Assembly (NCBI GenBank): GCA_964017235.1
Contig: OZ024935.1
Location: forward strand, 88,503,052 to 88,567,051
Source of the DNA: Sabellastarte sp. h YS-2021
Taxonomy: Eukaryota > Annelida > Polychaeta > Sabellida > Sabellidae
DNA: 64,000 nt
Direction: 5' to 3'
Of the stretch, positions 52,087 through 62,088 are shown piece after piece. Position 1 is the stretch's first letter. Each line of letters opens with the position of its first letter. A program made the translations under genes and the position numbers. Below the pieces are notes generated by a model that made no database searches, had not been told where the DNA came from, and saw nothing but the letters and a program-made list of their open reading frames with translations.

Positions 52087-54105
52087 ACTAGAGGATCGCT
52101 CGCAAAAACAAAAAGATAATGTTTTTGCATAGCAAAAACAAAGCGTCCTGAAAAAGATATAAAGGTGAGTGCTAAAGTATTAAGAAAATGCTTCGTTTCT
52201 AGCCTTATACTGTTGTGGCAACCAAAGTCAGCGCAGTCTGCTCTATCTAGCACGGTTTTCAAGATATAAGCATTTTTGTGTTTTGCAAAAAATTAAAAAA
52301 TTAAAAATGTCCGCTATATTTGGCGAGACAAAAATATTTTGAAAATTGGCATGGCTACTCTGCAGAGATACCCAGCAGGTCAAAAATTTTGTTGAGTTCG
52401 CTCCATATAGCACGGTTTTCGAGATATAAGCATTTTTGTGTTTTGCAAAAACTTTGAAAATTCAAAATGGCCACCATTTTTGGGGAGACAAAAATTTTTG
52501 TCAAGACCACTGCCGCGGTGTGTATCTCCCGCCAAGCATTAAAGCAGAAGAAATACTTTTCCGAGATATTCACAATTTTTCATTTTCGTGTGTGAAAGCT
52601 ATCCCAAAAGTAGGTGAATGAGTTATTTGAGAAAAATTGGCTATCTGCAATACTATTAAGAGATAATTCACATTTACTCATTTTGAGTAGATGAATAATT
52701 ATCTATGGGTCTGAAACTTCACCAAGTGAAAGCTCCCCCAAAAGTAGGTGAATGAGTTATTTGAGAAAAATTGGCTATCTGCAATACTTTTAGAGATAAT
52801 TAGCATTTACTCATTTTGAGTAGGTGAGTAATTAGCTATGGGTCTGAAACTTCACCATGTGAAAGCTCTCCCACAAGTAGATGAATGAGTATTTGATAAA
52901 AATTGGGTATCCGCAATACTTTTACAGATAATTAGCATTTACTCATTTTGAGTAGGTGAATAAATAGCTATGGGTCTGAAACTTCACAGAGTGAAAGCTC
53001 TCCCAAAAGTAGGTGAATGAGTTATTTGAGAAAAATTGGCTATCTGCAATAGTTTTTGAGATAATTAGCATTTACTCATTTTGAGTAGGTGAGTAATTAG
53101 CTACGGGTCTGAAACTTCACAGAGTGAAAGCTCTTCCAAAAGTAGATGAATGAGTTATTTGAGAAAAATTGGCTATCTGCAATACTTTTAGAGGTAATTC
53201 GCATTTACTCATTTTGAGTAGGTGAGCAATTAGCTATGGGTCTGAAACTTCACCAAGTGAAAGCTCTTTGGGATAGCTGCTCTGCAGAGATACCCTGAAG
53301 ATCAAAAATTTCGTCGAAATCGCTCTATGTAGCACGGTTTTCGAAATATTAGCATTTTTGTGTTTTGCAATTTTTCCGCAAAAATTCGAAAATTCAAAAT
53401 GGCCGCCATTTTTGGCAAGACAAATTTTTTTTGAAAATTGGCATGGCTACTCTGCAGATATACCCTGTGGGTCAAAAATTTCGTCGAAATCGCTCTATCT
53501 TGCAGGGTTTTCGAGATATAAGCATTTTTATGTTTTGCAATTTTTGCGAAAAATTTGAAAATTCAAAATGGCCGCCATTTTTGGCGAGACAAAATTTTTT
53601 TCAAAATTGGGAAAACTACTCCGCAGAGGTACCCTGTGGGTCAAAAATTTTGTCGAAATCGCTCTATCTAGCACGGTTTTCGAGATATAAGCATTTTTGT
53701 GTTTTCCTTATTTGGAAAATTCGTAATGATTAATTAATCATTAATTACTCGGCCATTTCTTGACCAATCAATGCCAAAATCTAATGATTTCCAGATTTTA
53801 ATAGAATGAATGTATTTGCCAAGTTTCAGGTGAATTGATAAAATTCCTTTCAAGTTATCATCCGGACAAGCTTCCCCAACGAAAAAAGACATTTTTGGTC
53901 ATGTGACCTCTCTGATTGGTTGAAATGTCACTGCAGCATATTCAAAAAAATTCCCCAAGGCTACTGCCTAAACCTGCCAAATTTGAAAAGAATCCGCCTA
54001 ACGGTTACAGAGTTATAAGGAAAACAAAATGCGGAGCCGGCTCTGCCGGCGGAGCCTGAAGCTCTCCCATACACAAACAAGCGTCCCTTGCGGAACGCTT
54101 AATTA
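52087..54105 (+). mobile_element. AAGCGTCC-hairpin element inserted in DIRS pol
   Basis: 5' end ACTAGA, then a stem TGTTTTTGC/GCAAAAACA and AAAGCGTCC. Repeats: ~169-bp units at 52200-52590 and 53270-53710, flanking five ~133-bp units. The 3' end has a GC-rich block (54030-54058) and the hairpin AAGCGTCCCTTGCGGAACGCTT (54079-54100), then AATTA. A complete copy without genes. Confidence 0.75.
52590..53265 (+). repeat. ~133-bp tandem repeat, 5 copies
   Basis: GTGAAAGCTCTCCCAAAAGT or variants at about 52592, 52728, 52861, 52993, 53126 and 53258, spaced 132-136 bases; units also share GAGAAAAATTGGCTATCTGC and ATTTACTCATTTTGAGTAGG. Confidence 0.85.
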
Positions 54106-54581
54106 CAATACCCCACTGTAGATAATATCACAGATACACTAAAAAGTTTAGGTCCAGATGCTGTCCTGTATAAGGTTGATCTATCTCGGGCCTTCAGGCA
54201 GCTGCGTATTGACCCCAGTGACTATAATCTGTTGTGTTTGCATTGGAATAATCAGTATTATAGTGATCTTTTTTGTCCATTTGGACACAGATCCGGGAGC
54301 ATGGCCATGACCCGACTAACCAGCTTCTTTCGCTTTCTCATGCACAAGCAGGGTTATCAGATGTTTGCCTACGTCGATGATAAGATTGGATGTTCAAATA
54401 AATCAGATGCAGATGACCAATGTGACTTCTTATTAAGCCTTTTGGAAAGGCTAGGGTTTCCCATCAGTCCAAAGAAATTGGTTAGGCCTACCAAGGTTTG
54501 CAATTGTCTGGGTATCATGGTAAACACTAAAGACAAAACTCTGTTCATCTCAGATGAAAAACAGCAGGAGATTATTAACAA

Positions 54582-57500
54582 GAGGAGAGTGCCCGTGAAC
54601 GGGCACTGTGTCAGCTGACTGAATGTTTTTGATTTGTGATGGTGATAATGAGAGGAAAGCATAATTATCAGGGAAAGGGCTGTACAGAAATACAGTAAAT
54701 GGTAACTGAACAGCATGTTCGAAAGATATTCCGAAGCTGACAGAAAAAAAGGACAAAAAGTTGTGCCCTGCAAATGGTATTATGAAATAAAGTAACAAGG
54801 TAATTGTTTAAGTGTAAAAAGTAGGTTAAAAATATTTAAAGAAATACTATAAATGCAATATCCTCGTTCGACCATGAAGAAGGGGTCCAAAGGTCAAATC
54901 TGACCATACCAAAAGATTCCCAGCCAAAGAATTTAGGATGGTTTACCATCCCAAACCTCTCGGACCAATAATAAGTGAGTCATAGGCACTTTTTAAGTTT
55001 GGCTATCCTTGTTTGACCTTGACGGAGGGGGTCCAAGGTCAAATCCGACCACACAAAAAAATTCCCAGCCCATGATTTCCTGTAGCTTGTTTACCATCCC
55101 AAACCTGTAGGACCAATAATAAGCGAGTTCTAAGCAATTGTAAGTTTGGCTATCCTCAATTGACCTTGAAGGAGGGGTCCCAGGTCAAATCTGACCACAC
55201 CAAAAGAATCCCAGCCCATGATTTCCTATATGTTGGTTTACCATCCCAAACCTCCAAGACCAATAATACGCGAGTTATAAGCACTTTAAGTTTGGCTATC
55301 TTCGTTTTACCTGGAAGGAGGGGTCTAAGGTGAAATCTGACCACACCAAAAGATTCCCAGCCCATGATTTTCTATAGGTTGGTTTTCCATTCCAAACCTC
55401 TAGGACCAATAATAAGCGAGTTATAAGCACTTTTAAGTTTGGCTATCCTCATTTGACCTTGAAGGAGGGGTCCAAGGTCAAATCCGACCACACCAAAAAA
55501 TTCCCAGCTCATGATTTTCTATAGGTTGGTTTTCATTCCAAACCTCTAGGACCAATAATAAGCGAGTTATAAGCACTTTTATGTTTGGCTATCCTCATTT
55601 GACCTTGAAGGAGGGTTCCAAGGTCAAATCGGACCATATTAACAGATTCCCAGCCCATGATTTCCTACAGGTTGGATACAATGATTTACTCAACAGTGAG
55701 AACCTGAAAGAAGCTATTGATCAGCTATGCCATGACATAGAGGTCTGCAATTTCACTATGTTATAGCTGACCAAAACGTCTGTGAATAACATATTTAACA
55801 AAATACTCTAAATGTAATAGTTTTCAAGTTACTACTGATTTACTCAAGAGTGAGAACCTCAAAGTAACTATTACTCAGCTATGCCATGAGCTACATGTCT
55901 GAATTTTTGCTCTGTTATAGCTGACCTAAAAGTAGGTGAACAACATATTTAAGCAAAATACTGTAAATGCAATAGTTTTCAAGTTACAACTGATTTACTC
56001 AATAGTGAGAACCTGAAAATAGCTATTGCTCCACTATGCCATGAGCTATAGGTCTGTAATTTCACTATGTTATAGCTAACCCAAAAGTAGGTGAACAATA
56101 TATTTTAACAAAATACTCCAAATGCAATATTTTTCAAGTTATAGCCAATTTACTCAACAGTCCGTGCCTGAGAATAGCTATTGCTCAGTTGTGCCATGAG
56201 CTACAGGTCTGTAATTTCACTATGTTATAGCTGACCCAAAAGTAGCACAAATTTCTGTAAAGGCAATAGTTTTCCAATTACAACTGATTTACTCAACAGT
56301 GAGAACTTCAAAGTAGCTATTACTCAGCTATGCAATGAGCCACGGGTCTGGAACTTCACTATGTTATAGCTGACCCCAAAATAGGTGAATAACATATTGC
56401 AACAAAATACTGTAAATGCAATAGTTTCCAAGTTATAAGTGATTTACTCAACAGTGATAACCTAAAAGTAGTGATAACCTAAAAGTATTACTCAGCTATG
56501 CCATGAGCTACAGGTCTAAAATTTTACTATGTTATAGCTGACCCAAAAGTAGCTGAATAACATATTTATACTAAATTCTCTAAATGCAATAGTTTTCAAA
56601 TTATAAGTGATTTGCTCAACATTGAGAACTTCAAAGTAGCTATTACTCAGCTATGCAATGTGTCACAGGTCTGGAACTTCACTATGTTATAGCTAACCCC
56701 AAAATAGGTGAATAACATATTGAAACAAAATACTCTAAATGCAATAATTTCCAAGTTATAAGCGATTTACTCAACAGTGATAACCTCAAAGTAGCTATTA
56801 CTCAGCTATGCCATGAGCTACAGGTCTGAAATTTTACTATGTTATAGCTGACCCAAAAGTAGGTGAACAACATATTTAAGCAAAATACTGTAAATGCAAT
56901 AGTTTTCAAGTTACAACTGATTTACTCAATAGTGATGACCTAAAAGTAGCTATTACTCAGCTATGCCATGAGCTACAGGTCTGAAATTTTACTATGTTAT
57001 AGCTGACCCAAAAGTAGCTGAATAACATATTTATACTAAATTCTCTAAATGCAATAGTTTTGCAATTACAACTGATTTACTCAATAGTGAGAACCTCAAA
57101 GTAGTCATTACTCAGCTATGCAATGAGCTACAGGTCTGAAATTTTACTATGTTATAGCTGACCCAAAAGTAGCTGAATAACATATTTATACGAAATTCTG
57201 TAAATGCAATAGTTTTCCAATTACAACTGATTTACTCAATAGTGAGAACTTCAAAGTAGCTATTACTCAGCTGTGCCATGACCTACAGATCTGAAATTTC
57301 ACTATGTTATAGCTGGCCCAAAAGTAGCTGAATAACATATTTATACGAAATTCTCTAAATGCAATAGTTTTGCAATTACAACTGATTTACTCAATAGTGA
57401 GAACCTCAAAGTAGTTATTACTCAGCTATGCAATGAGCTACAGGTCTGAAATTTTACTATGTTATAGCTGACCCAAAAGTAGGTGAACAACATATTTAAG

Positions 57501-59545
57501 CAAAATACTGTAAATGCAATAGTTTTCAAGTTACAACTGATTTACTCAATAGTGATGACCTAAAAGTAGCTATTACTCAGCTATGCCATGAGCTACAGGT
57601 CTGAAATTTTACTATGTTATAGCTGACCCAAAAGTAGCTGAATAACATATTTATACGAAATACTCTAAATGCAATAGTTTTCCAATTACAACTGATTTAC
57701 TCAATAGTGAGAACTTTAAAGTAGCTATTACTCAGCTATGCCATGACCTACAGATCTGAAATTTCACTATGTTATAGCTGGCCCAAAAGTAGCTGAATAA
57801 CATGTTTATACAAAATTCTCTAAATGCAATAGGTTTTAAGTTACAAGTGATTTACTCAATAGTGAGAACTTCAAAGTAGCTATTACTCAGCTATGCAATG
57901 AGCCACAGATCTGAAACTTCACTATGTTATAGCTGATCCCAAAATAGGTGAATAACATATTGAAACAAAATACTGTAAATGCAATAGTTTCCAAGTTATA
58001 AGCGATTTACTCAACAGTGATAACCTAAAAGTAGCTATTACTCAGCTATGCCATGAGCTACAGGTCTGAAATTTTACTATGTTATAGCTGACCCAAAAGT
58101 AGCTGAATAACATATTTATACGAAATTCTGTAAATGCAATAGTTTTCCAATTACAACTGATTTACTCAATAGTGAGAACTTCAAAGTAGCTATTACTCAG
58201 CTGTGCCATGACCTACAGATCTGAAATTTCACTATGTTATAGCTGGCCCAAAAGTAGCTGAATAACATATTTATACGAAATTCTCTAAATGCAATAGTTT
58301 TGCAATTACAACTGATTTACTCAATAGTGAGAACCTCAAAGTAGTTATTACTCAGCTATGCAATGAGCTACAGGTCTGAAATTTTACTATGTTATAGCTG
58401 ACCCAAAAGTAGGTGAACAACATATTTAAGCAAAATACTGTAAATGCAATAGTTTTCAAGTTACAACTGATTTACTCAATAGTGATGACCTAAAAGTAGC
58501 TATTACTCAGCTATGCCATGACCTACAGATCTGAAATTTCACTATGTTATAGCTGGCCCAAAAGTAGCTGAATAACATGTTTATACGAAATTCTCTAAAT
58601 GCAATAGGTTTTAAGTTACAAGTGATTTACTCAATAGTGAGAACTTCAAAGTAGCTATTACTCAGCTATGCAATGAGCCACAGATCTGAAACTTCACTAT
58701 GTTATAGCTGATCCCAAAATAGGTGAATAACATATTGAAACAAAATACTGTAAATGCAATAATTTCCAAGTTATAAGCGATTTACTCAACAGTGATAACC
58801 TAAAAGTAGCTATTACTCAGCTATGCCATGAGCTACAGGTCTAAAATTTTACTATGTTATAGCTGACCCAAAAGTAGCTGAATAACATATTTATACGAAA
58901 TTCTCTAAATGCAATAGTTTTTAAGTTACAAGTGATTTTACTCATGATGGAAGTTACTGAAAAGCCCCAAAGTAGCTATTACTCACTTAGCTATTGAGAC
59001 AGGCACCCAACTTACTCACCATATTGTAGCTATGAAAAAAGTAGCTGAATAACATATTTTAACAAAATGCTCTAAATGCAACACTTTTCAAGTTATAAAT
59101 GATTTTGTGCATGATTTCATGAATTTTAATGCATTAAAAATTATTAAAAAAATTTATTAAAAAAAAAGTAAGACAGATCCAGGTCTCATACTCACACAAG
59201 AGAATCTACCTCTGGCCTAGTACATATATGCAAGATATGAGAGAAATCCCTGCAATAGTCACTGAGAAAATTGTGATTAAGTGTTGAAATTTTCACACTT
59301 TTGGTGGGGGTACCCCCCTTGTAATGTCTCTAGCAAACAGACGAACAGACAGATTTGCATGCCTTGAACATTTTTTCATCCTCGATAGATAAGGTATCTT
59401 TTTAAAAAAACAGCACATCTCTAGGCCTTGTAGTTTTGGAGGAGAAGTTGTTCACGCGGACGCGTACGCGGACGCGTACGCGTACGCCCACGCCGCAGAG
59501 TGACGACATAATGTCAGCTGACTGACAAGTCAGCTGACATAATAA
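54582..59545 (+). mobile_element. complete GTCAGCTGAC-hairpin (pearl/HINE-type) element inserted in DIRS pol
   Basis: The 5' end has the perfect hairpin GTGCCCGT-GA-ACGGGCAC followed by TGTGTCAGCTGACTGA. The 3' end has a CG-rich block (CGGACGCGTACG repeats, 59455-59495) and the hairpin ATAATGTCAGCTGACT...AGTCAGCTGACATAAT around 59509-59543. So the same core word lies beside the 5' hairpin and inside the 3' hairpin. Removal brings the pol frame back into phase across RT and RNase H with no duplication. It carries about 5.5 147-bp monomers (54860-55680) and ~22 155-bp units. No protein gene. Confidence 0.8.
55685..59100 (+). repeat. 155-bp satellite array, ~22 copies
   Basis: CTCAGCTATGCCATGAGCTA and variants recur every 155 bases (e.g. 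56801, 56956, 57111, 57266). Other unit words: TTTTACTATGTTATAGCTGA, CAAAAGTAGCTGAATAACAT, TTACAACTGATTTACTCAA. A six-unit block near 57266 recurs almost unchanged near 58196 (930 bases). The last unit before 59100 is degenerate. A single diverged copy also sits near 44.1-44.2 kb. Confidence 0.9.
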
Positions 59546-60255
59546 ATGTAAGCACATTCAGACTCAAACTCATATAACAAAAAGACAGCTCCAGTCCATC
59601 ATAGGTAGCATCATGTTCGTCCATAAATGTGTTAAATCTTCCAGATATTTTACAAATCGATTACTGAATGCTCTTAGGCAGGCAACTAGCAGTAACATTG
59701 AAGTTAATTCAGATATTAGAAGAGATATTGCCTGGTTTCAGGTGTTCATGCCATCTTTTAATGGCCTCACCACATATGACCATGTAAATGCACTGTTTCA
59801 TGAGACAATTGAAATTGATGAATGTCTCCAGGGCATGGGTGGGGTTTGGGGTAATAGGGTTTACACAACTCCTATGCCTGACACTCTCCAGACTCAGCAT
59901 GAACTAAGCATAACCCAGTAAGAGATGCTGAATATTTTGATAGCATTACGCGTTTGGGGTCACATGTGGCGTCATCAAAGAGTCGTTTTTAAAGTTGACA
60001 ATCTAGCAGTTGTCACAGTATGTGGTAGAGGTTATACTAAATGTAGACACCTAGGAGTCATGATTCGGAACATATGGCTCCTAACAGCAATGTGGGATAT
60101 AGAATTAGAAGTTGTTCATATTCCAGGCAAACACAACAAAATAGCAGACATGCTATCACGTATGGACAGTCACAAGGCCTTTGAAGCTACAATTAACCAC
60201 CTAATAAGGGATCCAATCTGGCATCAGATTGATCCAAGTTTCTTCGAAATCAATT

Positions 60256-61263
60256 ATGATATTTAATTTATTTTGTGTTTTTCTCATTATTACAGACTCA
60301 TCTCCCCTGGCCTCAGCCTTGCTGTCCAGAGTTACTCATAGACTCACTCAGGCTTACAGACCCGAAACTTGGAGCTCTTACAAGGGCATGTTTATCACCT
60401 TCATGGCTTTTTGTGAATTTGTAGGTAAAAGTTTCGTGTCTATTGAGTTAAGTACAGTACTCATGTTTATTGAATTTCTCACATACAATGGCCTCAGGCA
60501 TTCTTCTATTTTAAATTACATATCGGCCACTAAATCTCAACTGAAATGGTTTGAAATACCAGACACTATCTTTGACCACATCAAAGTAAGATTAATGCTG
60601 AAAGCTGTCAATGTATCAATTAGTCAGCCCCCTAAATTCAAAGGAATTTTTGACATCTCTTCCCTGATCCAGATTATAAGAGCTTGTCAACTCCTCCCCC
60701 ATTCACTTGTGTTTAGTACTCTTTATCTTTTTGCATTCTTTGGTTTTCTAAGAATTTCGAATCTTCTCCCCCCCTCCAGGCTCTCCTTTGACCTTAGTAA
60801 ACAGCTATGTAGAGGGGACATTTTAGTGGATTCTTCCTATGCCATAGTACTGGTCAAATGGAGTAAGACTCTTCAAACTTCTAATCAGGGCTCCTTTATT
60901 ATCTTACCTCGTTTACAGAACTCCTTGTTATGCCCACTCACCAGTTTTATAGAGATGCACAAGGCCTACCCAGTTTCAGATAATTCCCCTCTTTTTTACA
61001 TTGACCAATCACCAGTCACACAGGTTAGGGCACGTTCCCACCTCAAGAAAATTCTCTCTATAATAGGTTTAGATCCTCAGTTCCATAATTTTCACACATT
61101 TAGAAGGTCAGGGGCGACCCTGGCCTTCAACCAGAACATTGATTTGCAAAAAATTAAAGACCACGGAACATGGTCTTCAGATTCAGTAAACACATATATA
61201 GTGGCGGATCCACTCAATGCCAAAGGTGTGGCTGAAACATTTAAGAAAGTGTTTGCCAAATAA
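60256..61263 (+). CDS. DIRS tyrosine recombinase, 335 residues
   Basis: The first ATG is at 60256, 11 bases before the end of the pol frame, so the two overlap as is usual in DIRS elements. An N-terminal SAM-like core-binding region (LTQAYRPETWSSYKGMFITF, FLTYNGLRHSSILNYISATK) precedes the catalytic domain: FFGFLRISN (first Arg), VLVKWSKT (Lys), FHTFRRSGAT (His-x-x-Arg), DHGTWSSDSVNTYI (His/Trp position and nucleophilic Tyr). All key residues of the family are present and the frame is intact. The enzyme would integrate a circular DNA intermediate by strand exchange. It is the only DIRS gene here without damage. Confidence 0.9.
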   Translation: MIFNLFCVFLIITDSSPLASALLSRVTHRLTQAYRPETWSSYKGMFITFMAFCEFVGKSFVSIELSTVLMFIEFLTYNGLRHSSILNYISATKSQLKWFEIPDTIFDHIKVRLMLKAVNVSISQPPKFKGIFDISSLIQIIRACQLLPHSLVFSTLYLFAFFGFLRISNLLPPSRLSFDLSKQLCRGDILVDSSYAIVLVKWSKTLQTSNQGSFIILPRLQNSLLCPLTSFIEMHKAYPVSDNSPLFYIDQSPVTQVRARSHLKKILSIIGLDPQFHNFHTFRRSGATLAFNQNIDLQKIKDHGTWSSDSVNTYIVADPLNAKGVAETFKKVFAK

Positions 61264-61632
61264 AGTATCTCACTTGGGGCTCACTGTTTTCATGTGTAAT
61301 TTATATTCTTGTCTTATTTCTACCCTCCCCCTACTTTGATTGGGTGCTTGGTGGGTTTTTCCATAATTTTCACACATTTAGAAGGTCAGGGGCGACCCTG
61401 GCCTTCAACCAGAACATTGATTTGCAAAAAATTAAAGACCACGGAACATGGTCTTCAGATTCAGTATACACATATATAGTGGCGGATCCACTCAATGCCA
61501 AAGGTGTGGCTGAAACATTTAAGAAAGTGTTTGCCAAATAAAGTATCTCACTTGGGGCTCACTGTTTTCATGTGTAATTTATATTCTTGTCTTATTTCTA
61601 CCCTCCCCCTACTTTGATTGGGTGCTTGGTGA
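61083..61632 (+). repeat. 278-bp tandem duplication of the recombinase 3' end
   Basis: CCATAATTTTCACACATTTA begins at 61083 and again at 61361; the 270 bases that follow are almost identical, including the C-terminal catalytic box (HxxR, His/Trp, Tyr), the stop and the trailing ACTTTGATTGGGTGCTTGGTG. The second copy yields a 65-codon frame (61344-61541) that is not a separate gene. Confidence 0.9.
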
Positions 61633-61639
61633 GTTACAA

Positions 61640-62088
61640 TCTGTACAATGTAAATAACTTTGATTATGTACTTAAAATTCTTCAAACAGATTCCTAAGTT
61701 GTGACATGAGCAGCTATATATGATTGGTTAGAGTGCATTATCACTCTTGTGTAGTTATCCCCTACAAGGGGGCTTTATGATTTCATCATAAATTCTAGCT
61801 TCAACTGTCTGTAACCAAAGTATTGTACTCTTTAATTTTACCGATATTTATCTTGTACATATTTTGTGTGTCTTAACTGTACTGTGAAACAATACATTTT
61901 ACAAGCTATTAGTGTATAAACATACAATCTGTACAGATACAGTATATATACTACCTTATGTAATCTATGAAATCGTATTCTCATGTAATTCTGTTTTATA
62001 ACTTCTTAGTATGTAATTGTCTCAGTGAATACAATGCTAACTATGTGTATATCTAGCTAATATAGTGTACGTACAAATATGTATTTTA
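61640..62088. other. non-coding, probably DIRS 3' sequence and flank
   Basis: AT-rich, no gene. A small inverted word CCCCTACAAGGGGG occurs near 61769. DIRS terminal repeats are expected about here but no match to the 5' region was found by eye. Confidence 0.4.

Larger units (their letters stand above)
51316..60266 (+). pseudogene. DIRS pol gene (RT and RNase H), split by two elements, one nonsense codon
   Basis: Part 1 (51316-52086) encodes about 257 residues without a recognised domain. After the element ending at 54105 the frame continues in phase with QYPTVDNITDTL, YKVDLSRAF, RQLRIDPSDY, a LFCPFGHRSGSMAM box and the RT active site FAYVDDKIG. After the second element it continues in phase at 59546 with KRQLQSIIGSIMFVHKCV, the usual DIRS RT-RNase H connection. 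RNase H follows (ECLQGMGGVWG, EMLNILIALR, FKVDNLAVV, HNKIADMLSR). The N-terminal RT fingers normally present before YPTVDN are not seen, so a deletion near the second insertion is possible. A TAA at 59922-59924 interrupts RNase H just before the EMLNIL motif. Not functional as it stands. Confidence 0.78.
44560..61640 (+). mobile_element. DIRS-type tyrosine-recombinase retrotransposon, split by three later insertions
   Basis: Reading outward: TATA box and leader (44.6-44.8 kb); gag start (44813); insertion 1 (45305-50203); rest of gag (to 51319); pol part 1 (51316-52086); insertion 2 (52087-54105); RT (54106-54581); insertion 3 (54582-59545); RNase H (59546-60266); tyrosine recombinase (60256-61263); partial duplication (to ~61632). 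Without the insertions the element is about 5.2 kb, in the usual range for DIRS elements. Terminal repeats were not resolved, so the ends are approximate. Confidence 0.85.

Noticed and set aside
55685-59100. CRISPR-like array
   Set aside because: Direct units of 155 bp with no unique spacers in eukaryotic DNA; ordinary satellite.
61344-61541. 65-codon recombinase-like frame
   Set aside because: Duplicate of the C-terminal end of the tyrosine recombinase, without a start or N-terminal domain.
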